A stretch of 64,000 nt of DNA, from contig JBHGNT010000149.1 in NCBI GenBank assembly GCA_043228905.1, positions 1 to 64,000 on the forward strand. The letters are read 5' to 3'. This document shows positions 40,801-54,919 of this stretch, one piece after another. The DNA is from Azolla caroliniana. Lineage: Eukaryota; Polypodiophyta. The translations under genes and the position numbers were made by a program. Under the pieces are notes generated by a model. It did not search any database, was not told the DNA's origin, and saw only the letters and a list, made by a program, of their open reading frames with translations. The first letter of the stretch is position 1; the number at the start of each line of letters is the position of its first letter.

Positions 40801-41913
40801 GAAGAAATTAGCAATCTTGAGGAGGGAGTTGAGAGGAGCCCTTGAGTATATTAAAATGTTTATACCTGGCTCGTGTGATATCGGATTTTTGTGTTCAAAC
40901 ATGCGAATCGAAGCTAACAACGCTAGCTATGACATGGTATTAAAAAATCAAGATTTTGACACTCAGGTCGAGAGACATGACGAAATTAGCAATCTTGAGG
41001 AGGGAGTTGAGAGGAGCCCTTGAGTAAATTAAAATGTTCATACCTGGCGCGTGTGATATCGGATGTTTGTGTTCAAACATGCGAATCGAAGCTAACAACG
41101 TTAGCTATGACATGGTATTAAAAAATCAAGATTTTGAAACTCAAGTCGAGAGACATAACGAAATTACCTAATTTGAGGAGTGAGTTGAGAAGACCTAGTA
41201 TGTAAATTAAAATGTTCATACCTGGCTCGTGTGATATCGGATTTTTGTGTTCAAACATGCGAATCGAAGCTAACAACGCTAGCTATTCTATGGAACTAAA
41301 AAATCAAGATTTTGAAACTCAGGTCGAGAGATATGAAGAAAATAGCAATCTTGAGGAGGGAGTTGAGAGGAGCCCTTGAGTACATTAAAATGTTCATACC
41401 TGGCGCGTGTGATATCTGATTTTTGTGTTCAAACATGCGAATCGAAGCTAACAACGCTAGCTATTATATGGAACTAAAAAGTCAAGATTTTGAAACTCAG
41501 GTCGAGAGATATGAAGAAATTAGCAATCTTGAGGAGGGAGTTGAGAGGAGCCCTTGAGTACATTAAAATGTTCATACCTGGCGCGTGTGATATCGGATTT
41601 TTGTGTTCAAACATGCGAATCGAAGCTAACAACACTAGCTATTCTATGGAACTAAAAAATCAAGATTTTGAAACTCAGGTCGAGAGATATGAAGAAATTA
41701 GCAATCTTGAGGAGGGAGTTGAGAGGAGCCCTTGAGTACATTAAAATGTTCATACCTGGCTCGTGTGATATCGGATTTTTGTGTTCAAACATGCGAATCG
41801 AAGCTAACAATGCTAGCTATGACATGGTATTAAAAAATCATGATTTTGAAACTCAGGTCGAGAGATATGAAGAAATTAGCAATCTTGAGGAGGGAGTTGA
41901 GAGGAGCCCTTGA

Positions 41914-42096
41914 GTACATTAAAATGTTCAGACCTGGCGCGTGTGATATCGGATTTTTGTGTTCAAACATGCGAATCGAAGCTAACAACGCTAGCTATTA
42001 TATGGAACAACGCTAGCTATTCATGATTTTGAAACTCAGGTCGAGAGACATGACGAAATTACCAAATTGGAGGAGGGAGTTGAGAGGAGCCCTTGA
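41914..42096 (+). repeat. 183-bp variant monomer (copy 5)
   Basis: Same internal copy and CAGACC change. It lies in the first copy of the 1429-bp higher-order repeat. Confidence 0.93.
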
Positions 42097-43342
42097 GTAT
42101 ATTAAAATGTTCATACCTGGCGCGTGTGATATCGGATTTTTGTGTTCCAACATGCGAATCGAAGCTAACAACGCTAGCTATGACATGCTATTAAAAAATC
42201 AAGAATTTGAAACTCAAGTCGAGAGACATGACGAAATTACCTAATTTGAGGAGGGAGTTGAGACGAGCCCTTGAGTACATTAAAATGTTCATACCTGGCT
42301 CGTGTGATATCGGATTTTTGTGTTCAAACATGCGAATGGAAGCTAACAATGCTAGCTATGACATGGTATTAAAAAATCAAGATTTTGAAACTCAAGTCGA
42401 GAGATATGAAGAAATTAGCAATCTTGAGGAGGGAGTTGAGAGGAGCCCTTGAGTAAATTAAAATGTTCATACCTGGCTCGTGTGATATCGGATTTTTGTG
42501 TTCAACCATGCGAATCAAAGCTAACAACGCTACCTATGATATGGAACTAAAAAATCATGATTTTGAAACTCAGGTCAAGAGATATGAAGAAATTAGCAAT
42601 GTTGAGGAGGGAGTTGAGAGGAGCCCTTGAGTACATTAAAATGTTCATACCTGGCGCGTGTGATATCGGATTTTTGTGTTCAGACATGCGAATCGAAGCT
42701 AACAACGCTAGCTATTCTATGGAACTAAAAAATCAAGATTTTGAAATTGAGGTCGAGAGACATGAAGAAATTAGCAATCTTGAGGAGGGAGTTGAGAGGA
42801 GCCCTTGAGTACATTAAAATGTTCATACCTGGCGCGTGTGATATCTGATTTTTGTGTTCAAACATGCGAATCGAAGCTAACAACGCTAGCTATTATATGG
42901 AACTAAAAAGTCAAGATTTTGAAACTCAGGTCGAGAGATATGAAGAAATTAGCAATCTTGAGGAGGGACTTGAGAGGAGCCCTTGAGTACATTAAAATGT
43001 TCATACCTGGCTCGTGTGATATCGGATTTTTGTGTTCAAACATGCGAATCAAAGCTAACAACGCTAGCTATTCTATGGAACTAAAAAATCAAGATTTTGA
43101 AACTCAGGTCGAGAGATATGAAGAAATTAGCAATCTTGAGGAGGGAGTTGAGAGGAGCCCTTGAGTACATTAAAATGTTCATACCTGGCTCGTGTGATAT
43201 CGGATTTTTGTGTTCAAACATGCGAATCGAAGCTAACAATGCTAGCTATGACATGGTATTAAAAAATCATGATTTTGAAACTCAGGTCGAGAGATATGAA
43301 GAAATTAGCAATCTTGAGGAGGGAGTTGAGAGGAGCCCTTGA

Positions 43343-43525
43343 GTACATTAAAATGTTCAGACCTGGCGCGTGTGATATCGGATTTTTGTGTTCAAACATG
43401 CGAATCGAAGCTAACAACGCTAGCTATTATATGGAACAACGCTAGCTATTCATGATTTTGAAACTCAGGTCGAGAGACATGACGAAATTACCAAATTGGA
43501 GGAGGGAGTTGAGAGGAGCCCTTGA
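43343..43525 (+). repeat. 183-bp variant monomer (copy 6)
   Basis: Same internal copy, 1429 bp after copy 5. It lies in the second copy of the higher-order repeat. Confidence 0.93.
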
Positions 43526-44564
43526 GTATATTAAAATGTTCATACCTGGCGCGTGTGATATCGGATTTTTGTGTTCCAACATGCGAATCGAAGCTAACAA
43601 CGCTAGCTATGACATGCTATTAAAAAATCAAGAATTTGAAACTCAAGTCGAGAGACATGACGAAATTACCTAATTTGAGGAGGGAGTTGAGACGAGCCCT
43701 TGAGTACATTAAAATGTTCATACCTGGCTCGTGTGATATCGGATTTTTGTGTTCAAACATGCGAATGGAAGCTAACAATGCTAGCTATGACATGGTATTA
43801 AAAAATCAAGATTTTGAAACTCAAGTCGAGAGATATGAAGAAATTAGCAATCTTGAGGAGGGAGTTGAGAGGAGCCCTTGAGTAAATTAAAATGTTCATA
43901 CCTGGCTCGTGTGATATCGGATTTTTGTGTTCAACCATGCGAATCAAAGCTAACAACGCTACCTATGATATGGAACTAAAAAATCATGATTTTGAAACTC
44001 AGGTCAAGAGATATGAAGAAATTAGCAATGTTGAGGAGGGAGTTGAGAGGAGCCCTTGAGTACATTAAAATGTTCATACCTGGCGCGTGTGATATCGGAT
44101 TTTTGTGTTCAGACATGCGAATCGAAGCTAACAACGCTAGCTATTCTATGGAACTAAAAAATCAAGATTTTGAAATTGAGGTCGAGAGACATGAAGAAAT
44201 TAGCAATCTTGAGGAGGGAGTTGAGAGGAGCCCTTGAGTACATTAAAATGTTCATACCTGGCGCGTGTGATATCTGATTTTTGTGTTCAAACATGCGAAT
44301 CGAAGCTAACAACGCTAGCTATTATATGGAACTAAAAAGTCAAGATTTTGAAACTCAGGTCGAGAGATATGAAGAAATTAGCAATCTTGAGGAGGGACTT
44401 GAGAGGAGCCCTTGAGTACATTAAAATGTTCATACCTGGCTCGTGTGATATCGGATTTTTGTGTTCAAACATGCGAATCAAAGCTAACAACGCTAGCTAT
44501 TCTATGGAACTAAAAAATCAAGATTTTGAAACTCAGGTCGAGAGATATGAAGAAATTAGCAATC

Positions 44565-47500
44565 TTGAGGAGGGAGTTGAGAGGAGCCCTTGAGTACATT
44601 AAAATGTTCATACCTGGCTCGTGTGATATCGGATTTTTGTGTTCAAACATGCGAATCGAAGCTAACAATGCTAGCTATGACATGGTATTAAAAAATCATG
44701 ATTTTGAAACTCAGGTCGAGAGATATGAAGAAATTAGCAATCTTGAGGAGGGAGTTGAGAGGAGCCCTTGAGTACATTAAAATGTTCAGACCTGGCGCGT
44801 GTGATATCGGATTTTTGTGTTCAAACATGCGAATCGAAGCTAACAACGCTAGCTATTATATGGAACAACGCTAGCTATTCATGATTTTGAAACTCAGGTC
44901 GAGAGACATGACGAAATTACCAAATTGGAGGAGGGAGTTGAGAGGAGCCCTTGAGTATATTAAAATGTTCATACCTGGCGCGTGTGATATCGGATTTTTG
45001 TGTTCCAACATGCGAATCGAAGCTAACAACGCTAGCTATGACATGCTATTAAAAAATCAAGAATTTGAAACTCAAGTCGAGAGACATGACGAAATTACCT
45101 AATTTGAGGAGGGAGTTGAGACGAGCCCTTGAGTACATTAAAATGTTCATACCTGGCTCGTGTGATATCGGATTTTTGTGTTCAAACATGCGAATGGAAG
45201 CTAACAATGCTAGCTATGACATGGTATTAAAAAATCAAGATTTTGAAACTCAAGTCGAGAGATATGAAGAAATTAGCAATCTTGAGGAGGGAGTTGAGAG
45301 GAGCCCTTGAGTAAATTAAAATGTTCATACCTGGCTCGTGTGATATCGGATTTTTGTGTTCAACCATGCGAATCAAAGCTAACAACGCTACCTATGATAT
45401 GGAACTAAAAAATCATGATTTTGAAACTCAGGTCAAGAGATATGAAGAAATTAGCAATGTTGAGGAGGGAGTTGAGAGGAGCCCTTGAGTACATTAAAAT
45501 GTTCATACCTGGCGCGTGTGATATCGGATTTTTGTGTTCAGACATGCGAATCGAAGCTAACAACGCTAGCTATTCTATGGAACTAAAAAATCAAGATTTT
45601 GAAATTGAGGTCGAGAGACATGAAGAAATTAGCAATCTTGAGGAGGGAGTTGAGAGGAGCCCTTGAGTACATTAAAATGTTCATACCTGGCGCGTGTGAT
45701 ATCTGATTTTTGTGTTCAAACATGCGAATCGAAGCTAACAACGCTAGCTATTATATGGAACTAAAAAGTCAAGATTTTGAAACTCAGGTCGAGAGATATG
45801 AAGAAATTAGCAATCTTGAGGAGGGACTTGAGAGGAGCCCTTGAGTACATTAAAATGTTCATACCTGGCTCGTGTGATATCGGATTTTTGTGTTCAAACA
45901 TGCGAATCAAAGCTAACAACGCTAGCTATGATATGGAACTAAAAAATCAAGATTTTGAAACTCAGGTCGAGAGATATGAAGAAATTAGCAATCTTGAGGA
46001 GGGAGTTGAGAGGAGCCCTTGAGTACATTAAAATGTTCATACCTGGCTCGTGTGATATCGGATTTTTGTGTTCAAACATGCGAATCGAAGCTAACAATGC
46101 TAGCTATGACATGGTATTAAAAAATCAAGATTTTGAAACTCAAGTCGAGAGATATGAAGAAATTAGCAATCTTGAGGAGGGAGTTGAGAGGAGCCCTTGA
46201 GTAAATTAAAATGTTCATACCTGGCTCGTGTGATATCGGATTTTTGTGTTCAAACATGCGAATCGAAGCTAACAATGCTAGCTATGACATGGTATTAAAA
46301 AATCAAGATTTTGAAACTCAGGTCGAGAGATATGAAGAAATTAGCAATCTTGAGGAGGGAGTTGAGAGGAGCCCTTGAGTAAATTAAAATGTTCATACCT
46401 GGCTCGTGTGATATCGGATTTTTGTGTTTAAACATGCGAATCGAAGCTAACAACGCTAGCTATGATATGGTATTAAAAAATCATGATTTTGAAACTCAGG
46501 TCGATAGACATGACGAAATTAGCAATCTTGAGGAGGGAGTTGAGAGGAGCCCTTGAGTACATTAAAATGTTCATACCTGGCGCGTGTGATATCTGATTTT
46601 TGTGTTCAAACATGCGAATCGAAGCTAACAACGCTAGCTATTATATGGAACTAAAAAGTCAAGATTTTGAAACTCAGGTCGAGAGATATGAAGAAATTAG
46701 CAATCTTGAGGAGGGAGTTGAGAGGAGCCCTTGAGTACATTAAAATGTTCATACCTGGCGCGTGTGATATCGGATTTTTGTGTTCAGACATGCGAATCGA
46801 AGCTAACAACGCTAGCTATTCTATGGAACTAAAAAATCAAGATTTTGAAATTGAGGTCGAGAGACATGAAGAAATTAGCAATCTTGAGGAGGGAGTTGAG
46901 AGGAGCCCTTGAGTATATTAAAATGTTTATACCTGGCTCGTGTGATATCGGATTTTTGTGTTCAAACATGCGAATCGAAGCTAACAACGCTAGCTATGAC
47001 ATGGTATTAAAAAATCAAGATTTTGAAACTCAGGTCGAGAGATATGAAGAAATTAGCAATCTTGAGGAGGGAGTTGAGAGGAGCCCTTGAGTACATTAAA
47101 ATGTTCATACCTGGCTCGTGTGATATCGGATTTTTGTGTTCAAACATGCGAATCGAAGCTAACAACGCTAGCTATTATATGGAACTAAAAAGTCAAGATT
47201 TTGAAACTCAGGTCGAGAGATATGAAGAAATTAGCAATCTTGAGGAGGGAGTTGAGAGGAGCCCTTGAGTACATTAAAATGTTCATACCTGGCGCGTGTG
47301 ATATCGGATTTTTGTGTTCAAACATGCGAATCGAAGCTAACAATGCTAGCTATGACATGGTATTAAAAAATCAAGATTTTGAAACTCAGGTCGAGAGATA
47401 TGAAGAAATTAGCAATCTTGAGGAGGGAGTTGAGAGGAGCCCTTGAGTAAATTAAAATGTTCATACCTGGCGCGTGTGATATCGGATTTTTGTGTTCCAA

Positions 47501-50500
47501 CATGCGAATCGAAGCTAACAACGCTAGCTATGACATGGTATTAAAAAATTAAGATTTTGAAACTCAGGTCGAGAGATATGAAGAAATTAGCAATCTTGAG
47601 GAGGGAGTTGAGAGGAGCCCTTGAGTACATTAAAATGTTCATACCTGGCTCGTGTGATATCGGATTTTTGTGTTCAAACATGCGAATCGAAGCTAACAAT
47701 GCTAGCTATGACATGCTATTAAAAAATCAAGATTTTGAAACTCAGGTCGAGAGATATGAAGAAATTAGCAATCTTGAGGAGGGAGTTGAGAGGAGCCCTT
47801 GGGTAAATTAAAATGTTCATACCTGGCTCGTGTGATATCGGATTTTTGTGTTCAAACATGCGAATCGAAGCTAACAATGCTAGCTATGACATGGTATTAA
47901 AAAATCAAGATTTTGAAACTCAAGTCGAGAGATATGAAGAAATTAGCAATCTTGAGGAGGGAGTTGAGAGGAGCCCTTGAGTAAATTAAAATGTTCATAC
48001 CTGGTTCGTGTGATATCGGATTTTTGTGTTCAACCATGCGAATCAAAGCTAACAACGCTACCTATGATATGGAACTAAAAAATCATGATTTTGAAACTCA
48101 GGTCAAGAGATATGAAGAAATTAGCAATGTTGAGGAGGGAGTTGAGAGGAGCCCTTGAGTACATTAAAATGTTCATACCTGGCGCGTGTGATATCTGATT
48201 TTTGTGTTCAAACATGCGAATCGAAGCTAACAACGCTAGCTATTATATGGAACTAAAAAGTCAAGATTTTGAAACTCAGGTCGAGAGATATGAAGAAATT
48301 AGCAATCTTGAGGAGGGAGTTGAGAGGAGCCCTTGAGTACATTAAAATGTTCATACCTGGCGCGTGTGATATCGGATTTTTGTGTTCAAACATGCGAATC
48401 GAAGGTAACAACGCTAGCTATTATATGGAACTAAAAAATCAAGATTTTGAAACTCAGGTCCAGAAATATGAAGAAATTAGCAATCTTGAGGAGGGAGTTG
48501 AGAGGAGCCCTTGAGTACATTAAAATGTTCATACCTGGCTCGTGTGATATCGGATTTTTGTGTTCAAACATGCGAATCGAAGCTAACAATGCTAGCTATG
48601 ACATGGTATTAAAAAATCAAGATTTTGAAACTCAAGTCGAGAGACATGACGAAATTACCTAATTTGAGGAGGGAGTTGAGACGACCTAGTAGGTAAATTA
48701 AAATGTTCATACCTGGCTCGTGTGATATCGGATTTTTGTGTTCAAACATGCGAATCAAAGCTAACAACGCTAGCTATGATATGGAACTAAAAAATCAAGA
48801 TTTTGAAACTCAGGTCGAGAGATATGAAGAAATTAGCAATCTTGAGGAGGGAGTTGAGAGGAGCCCTTGAGTACATTAAAATGTTCATACCTGGCGCGTG
48901 TGATATCGTATTTTTGTGTTCAAACATGCGAATCGAAGCTAACAACGCTAGCTATTATATGGAACTAAAAAATCAAGATTTTGAAACTCAGGTCCAGAAA
49001 TATGAAGAAATTAGCAATCTTGAGGAGGGAGTTGAGAGGAGCCCTTGAGTACATTAAAATGTTCATACCTGGCTCGTGTGATATCGGATTTTTGTGTTCA
49101 AACATGCGAATCGAAGCTAACAATGCTAGCTATGACATGGTATTAAAAAATCAAGATTTTGAAACTCAAGTCGAGAGACATGACGAAATTACCTAATTTG
49201 AGGAGGGAGTTGAGACGACCTAGTAGGTAAATTAAAATGTTCATACCTGGCTCGTGTGATATCGGATTTTTGTGTTCAAACATGCGAATCAAAGCTAACA
49301 ACGCTAGCTATGATATGGAACTAAAAAATCAAGATTTTGAAACTCAGGTCGAGAGATATGAAGAAATTAGCAATCTTGAGGAGGGAGTTGAGAGGAGCCC
49401 TTGAGTACATTAAAATGTTCATACCTGGCTCGTGTGATATCGGATTTTTGTGTTCAAACATGCGAATCGAAGCTAACATTGCTAGCTATGACATGGTATT
49501 AAAAAATCAAGATTTTGAAACTCAAGTCGAGAGATATGAAGAAATTAGCAATCTTGAGGAGGGAGTTGAGAGGAGCCCTTGCGTAAATTAAAATGTTCAT
49601 ACCTGGCTCGTGTGATATCGGATTTTTGTGTTCAAACATGCGAATCGAAGCTAACAATGCTAGCTATGACATGGTATTAAAAAATCAAGATTTTGAAACT
49701 CAGGTCGAGAGATATGAAGAAATTAGCAATCTTGAGGAGGGAGTTGAGAGGAGCCCTTGAGTAAATTAAAATGTTCATACCTGGCTCGTGTGATATCGGA
49801 TTTTTGTGTTCAAACATGCGAATCGAAGCTAACAACGCTAGCTATGATATGGTATTAAAAAATCATGATTTTGAAACTCAGGTCGAGAGACATGACGAAA
49901 TTACCAAATTGGAGGAGGGAGTTGAGAGGAGCCCTTGAGTATATTAAAATGTTCATACCTGGCGCGTGTGATATCGGATTTTTGTGTTCCAACATGCGAA
50001 TCGAAGCTAACAACGCTAGCTATGACATGGTATTAAAAAATCAAGATTTTGAAACTCAGGTCGAGAGACATGAAGAAATTAGCAATCTTGAGGAGGGAGT
50101 TGAGAGGAGCCCTTGAGTAAATTAAAATGTTCATACCTGGCTCGTGTGATATCGGTTTTTTGTGTTCAAACATGCGAATCGAAGCTAAAAACGCTAGCTA
50201 TGATATGGTATTCAAAAATCATGATTTCGAAATTGAGGTCGAGAGACATGAAGAAATTAGCAATCTTGAGGAGGGAGTTGAGAGGAGCCCTTGAGTACAT
50301 TAAAATGTTCATACCTGGCTCGTGTGATATCGGATTTTTGTGTTCAAACATGCGAATCGAAGCTAACAACGCTAGCTATTATATGGAACTAAAAAATCAA
50401 GATTTTGAAACTCAGGTCCAGAAATATGAAGAAATTAGCAATCTTGAGGAGGGAGTTGAGAGGAGCCCTTGAGTACATTAAAATGTTCATACCTGGCGCG

Positions 50501-53500
50501 TGTGATATCTGATTTTTGTGTTCAAACATGCGAATCGAAGCTAACAACGCTAGCTATTATATGGAACTAAAAAGTCAAGATTTTGAAACTCAGGTCGAGA
50601 GATATGAAGAAATTAGCAATCTTGAGGAGGGAGTTGAGAGGAGCCCTTGAGTACATTAAAATGTTCATACCTGGCGCGTGTGATATCGGATTTTTGTGTT
50701 CAGACATGCGAATCGAAGCTAACAACGCTAGCTATTCTATGGAACTAAAAAATCAAGATTTTGAAATTGAGGTCGAGAGACATGAAGAAATTAGCAATCT
50801 TGAGGAGGGAGTTGAGAGGAGCCCTTGAGTATATTAAAATGTTTGTACCTGGCTCGTGTGATATCGGATTTTTGTGTTCAAACATGCGAATCGAAGCTAA
50901 CAACGCTAGCTATGACATGGTATTAAAAAATCAAGATTTTGACACTCAGGTTGAGAGACATGACGAAATTAGCAATCTTGAGGAGGGAGTTGAGAGGAGC
51001 CCTTGAGTAAATTAAAATGTTCATACCTGGCGCGTGTGATATCGGATGTTTGTGTTCAAACATGCGAATCGAAGCTAACAACGCTAGCTATGACATGGTA
51101 TTAAAAAATCAAGATTTTGAAACTCAAGTCGAGAGACATAACGAAATTACCTAATTTGAGGAGTGAGTTGAGAAGACCTAGTAGGTAAATTAAAATGTTC
51201 ATACCTGGCTCGTGTGATATCGGATTTTTGTGTTCAAACATGCGAATCGAAGCTAACAACGCTAGTTATTCTATGGAACTAAAAAATCAAGATTTTGAAA
51301 CTCAGGTCGAGAGACATGAAGAAATTACCTAATTTGAGGAGTGAGTTGAGAAGACCTAGTAGGTAAATTAAAATGTTCATACCTGGCTCGTGTGATATCG
51401 GATTTTTGTGTTCAAACATGCGAATCGAAGCTAACAACGCTAGTTATTCTATGGAACTAAAAAATCAAGATTTTGAAACTCAGGTCGAGAGACATGAAGA
51501 AATTAGCAATCTTGAGGAGGGAGTTGAGACGACCTAGTAGGTAAATTAAAATGTTCATACCTGGCTCGTGTGATATCGGATTTTTGTGTTCAAACATGCG
51601 AATCAAAGCTAACAACGCTAGCTATGATATGGAACTAAAAAATCAAGATTTTGAAACTCAGGTCGAGAGATATGAAGAAATTAGCAATCTTGAGGAGGGA
51701 GTTGAGAGGAGCCCTTGAGTACATTAAAATGTTCATACCTGGCTCGTGTGATATCGGATTTTTGTGTTCAAACATGCGAATCGAAGCTAACAACGCTAGC
51801 TATTATATGGAACTAAAAAATCAAGATTTTGAAACTCAGGTCCAGAAATATGAAGAAATTAGCAATCTTGAGGAGGGAGTTGAGAGGAGCCCTTGAGTAC
51901 ATTAAAATGTTCATACCTGGCTCGTGTGATATCGGATTTTTGTGTTCAAACATGCGAATCGAAGCTAACAACAGTAGCTATTATATGGAACTAAAAAATC
52001 AAGATTTTGAAATTGAGGTCGAGAGACATGAAGAAATTAGCAATCTTGAGGAGGGGGTTGAGAGGAGCCCTTGAGTATATTAAAATGTTTATACCTGGCT
52101 CGTGTGATATCGGATTTCTGTGTTCAAACATGCGAATCGAAGCTAACAACGCTAGCTATGACATGGTATTAAAAAATCAAGATTTTGACACTCAGGTCGA
52201 GAGACATGACGAAATTAGCAATCTTGAGGAGGGAGTTGAGAGGAGCCCTTGAGTAAATTAAAATGTTCATACCTGGCGCGTGTGATATCGGATGTTTGTG
52301 TTCAAACATGCGAATCGAAGCTAACAACGCTAGCTATTCTATGGAACTAAAAAATTAAGATTTTGAAACTCAGGTCGAGAGATATGAAGAAATTAGCAAT
52401 CTTGAGGAGGGAGTTGAGAGGAGCCCTTGAGTACATTAAAATGTTCATACCTGGCGCGTGTGATATCGGATTTTTGTGTTCAGACATGCGAATCGAAGCT
52501 AACAACGCTAGCTATTCTATGGAACTAAAAAATCAAGATTTTGAAATTGAGGTCGAGAGACATGAAGAAATTAGCAATCTTGAGGAGGGAGTTGAGAGGA
52601 GCCCTTGAGTATATTAAAATGTTTATACCTGGCTCGTGTGATATCGGATTTTTGTGTTCAAACATGCGAATCGAAGCTAACAACGCTAGCTATGACATGG
52701 TATTAAAAAATCAAGATTTTGACACTCAGGTCGAGAGACATGACGAAATTAGCAATCTTGAGGAGGGAGTTGAGAGGAGCCCTTGAGTAAATTAAAATGT
52801 TCATACCTGGCGCGTGTGATATCGGATGTTTGTGTTCAAACATGCGAATCGAAGCTAACAACGCTAGCTATGACATGGTATTAAAAAATCAAGATTTTGA
52901 AACTCAAGTCGAGAGACATAACGAAATTACCTAATTTGAGGAGTGAGTTGAGAAGACCTAGTAGGTAAATTAAAATGTTCATACCTGGCTCGTGTGATAT
53001 CGGATTTTTGTGTTCAAACATGCGAATCGAAGCTAACAACGCTAGTTATTCTATGGAACTAAAAAATCAAGATTTTGAAACTCAGGTCGAGAGACATGAA
53101 GAAATTAGCAATCTTGAGGAGGGAGTTGAGACAACCTAGTAGGTAAATTAAAATGTTCATACCTGGCTCGTGTGATATCGGATTTTTGTGTTCAAACATG
53201 CGAATCAAAGCTAACAACGCTAGCTATGATATGGAACTAAAAAATCAAGATTTTGAAACTCAGGTCGAGAGATATGAAGAAATTAGCAATCTTGAGGAGG
53301 GAGTTGAGAGGAGCCCTTGAGTACATTAAAATGTTCATACCTGGCTCCTGTGATATCGGATTTTTGTGTTCAAACATGCGAATCGAAGCTAACAACGGTA
53401 GCTATTATATGGAACTAAAAAATCAAGATTTTGAAACTCAGGTCCAGAAATATGAAGAAATTAGCAATCTTGAGGAGGGAGTTGAGAGGAGCCCTTGAGT

Positions 53501-54919
53501 ACATTAAAATGTTCATACCTGGCTCGTGTGATATCGGATTTTTGTGTTCAAACATGTGAATCGAAGCTAACAACGCTAGCTATTCTATGGAACTAAAAAA
53601 TTAAGATTTTGAAACTCAGGTCGAGAGATATGAAGAAATTAGCAATCTTGAGGAGGGAGTTGAGAGGAGCCCTTGAGTACATTAAAATGTTCATACCTGG
53701 CGCGTGTGATATCGGATTTTTGTGTTCAAACATGCGAATCGAAGCTAACAACAGTAGCTATTATATGGAACTAAAAAATCAAGATTTTGAAACTCAGGTC
53801 CAGAAATATGAAGAAATTAGCAATCTTGAGGAGGGAGTTGAGAGGAGCCCTTGAGTACATTAAAATGTTCATACCTGGCGCGTGTGATATCTGATTTTTG
53901 TGTTCAAACATGCGAATCGAAGCTAACAACGCTAGCTATTATATGGAACTAAAAAGTCAAGATTTTGAAACTCAGGTCGAGAGATATGAAGAAATTAGCA
54001 ATCTTGAGGAGGGAGTTGAGAGGAGCCCTTGAGTACATTAAAATGTTCATACCTGGCTCGTGTGATATCGGATTTTTGTGTTCAAACATGCGAATCAAAG
54101 CTAACAACGCTAGCTATGATATGGAACTAAAAAATCAAGATTTTGAAACTCAGGTCGAGAGATATGAAGAAATTAGCAATCTTGAGGAGGGAGTTGAGAG
54201 GAGCCCTTGAGTACATTAAAATGTTCATACCTGGCTCGTGTGATATCGGATTTTTGTGTTCAAACATGCGAATCGAAGCTAACAATGCTAGCTATGACAT
54301 GGTATTAAAAAATCAAGATTTTGAAACTCAAGTCGAGAGATATGAAGAAATTAGCAATCTTGAGGAGGGAGTTGAGAGGAGCCCTTGAGTAAATTAAAAT
54401 GTTCATACCTGGCTCGTGTGATATCGGATTTTTGTGTTCAAACATGCGAATCGAAGCTAACAATGCTAGCTATGACATGGTATTAAAAAATCAAGATTTT
54501 GAAACTCAGGTCGAGAGATATGAAGAAATTAGCAATCTTGAGGAGGGAGTTGAGAGGAGCCCTTGGGTAAATTAAAATGTTCATACCTGGCTCGTGTGAT
54601 ATCGGATTTTTGTGTTCAAACATGCGAATCGAAGCTAACAACGCTAGCTATGATATGGTATTAAAAAATCATGATTTTGAAACTCAGGTCGAGAGACATG
54701 ACGAAATTAGCAATCTTGAGGAGGGAGTTGAGAGGAGCCCTTGAGTATATTAAAATGTTCATACCTGGCGCGTGTGATATCGGATTTTTGTGTTCCAACA
54801 TGCGAATCGAAGCTAACAACGCTAGCTATGACATGGTATTAAAAAATCAAGATTTTGAAACTCAGGTCGAGAGACATGAAGAAATTAGCAATCTTGAGGA
54901 GGGAGTTGAGAGGAGCCCT
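44565..54919 (+). repeat. Segmental duplication of about 10.35 kb, family F copy 2, continuing into ordinary satellite
   Basis: Partner of 24509-34863. At the position equal to the start of the internal telomere block (54919) this copy simply continues GAGCCCTTGAGTAAATT and runs on through further monomers. It therefore shows the uninterrupted form of the site. Its left edge merges with the third copy of the 1429-bp higher-order repeat. Confidence 0.87.
44772..44954 (+). repeat. 183-bp variant monomer (copy 7)
   Basis: Same internal copy, 1429 bp after copy 6. It lies in the third copy of the higher-order repeat and is also 20056 bp after copy 3. Confidence 0.93.

Larger units (their letters stand above)
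35260..43070 (+). repeat. Segmental duplication of about 7.8 kb, family D copy 2
   Basis: Partner of 18058-25872. Its first part (to about 38.18 kb) matches 14.7-17.6 kb equally well or better (offset 20541 bp, sharing GACGAATTTACC). The remainder matches only 21.0-25.87 kb. The block therefore looks like a mosaic of two tandem relatives. Confidence 0.83.
41643..45929 (+). repeat. Higher-order repeat: three tandem copies of a 1429-bp, 8-monomer unit
   Basis: Diagnostic units recur at a spacing of exactly 1429 bp (seven 178-bp monomers plus one 183-bp monomer). The 183-bp unit is at 41914, 43343 and 44772. The CAAGAATTTG unit, the CAACCATG unit, the CAGACATG unit and the GAGGGACTTGAG unit all keep the same spacing. 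The copies run at about 41643-43071, 43072-44500 and 44501-45929. The joins fall where TCTATGGAACTAAA in the first two copies replaces GATATGGAACTAAA, which is kept at the end of the third copy and in the related block at 25.87 kb. That pattern is expected from unequal crossing-over between misaligned monomers. Exact edges are uncertain by up to one monomer. Confidence 0.88.
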
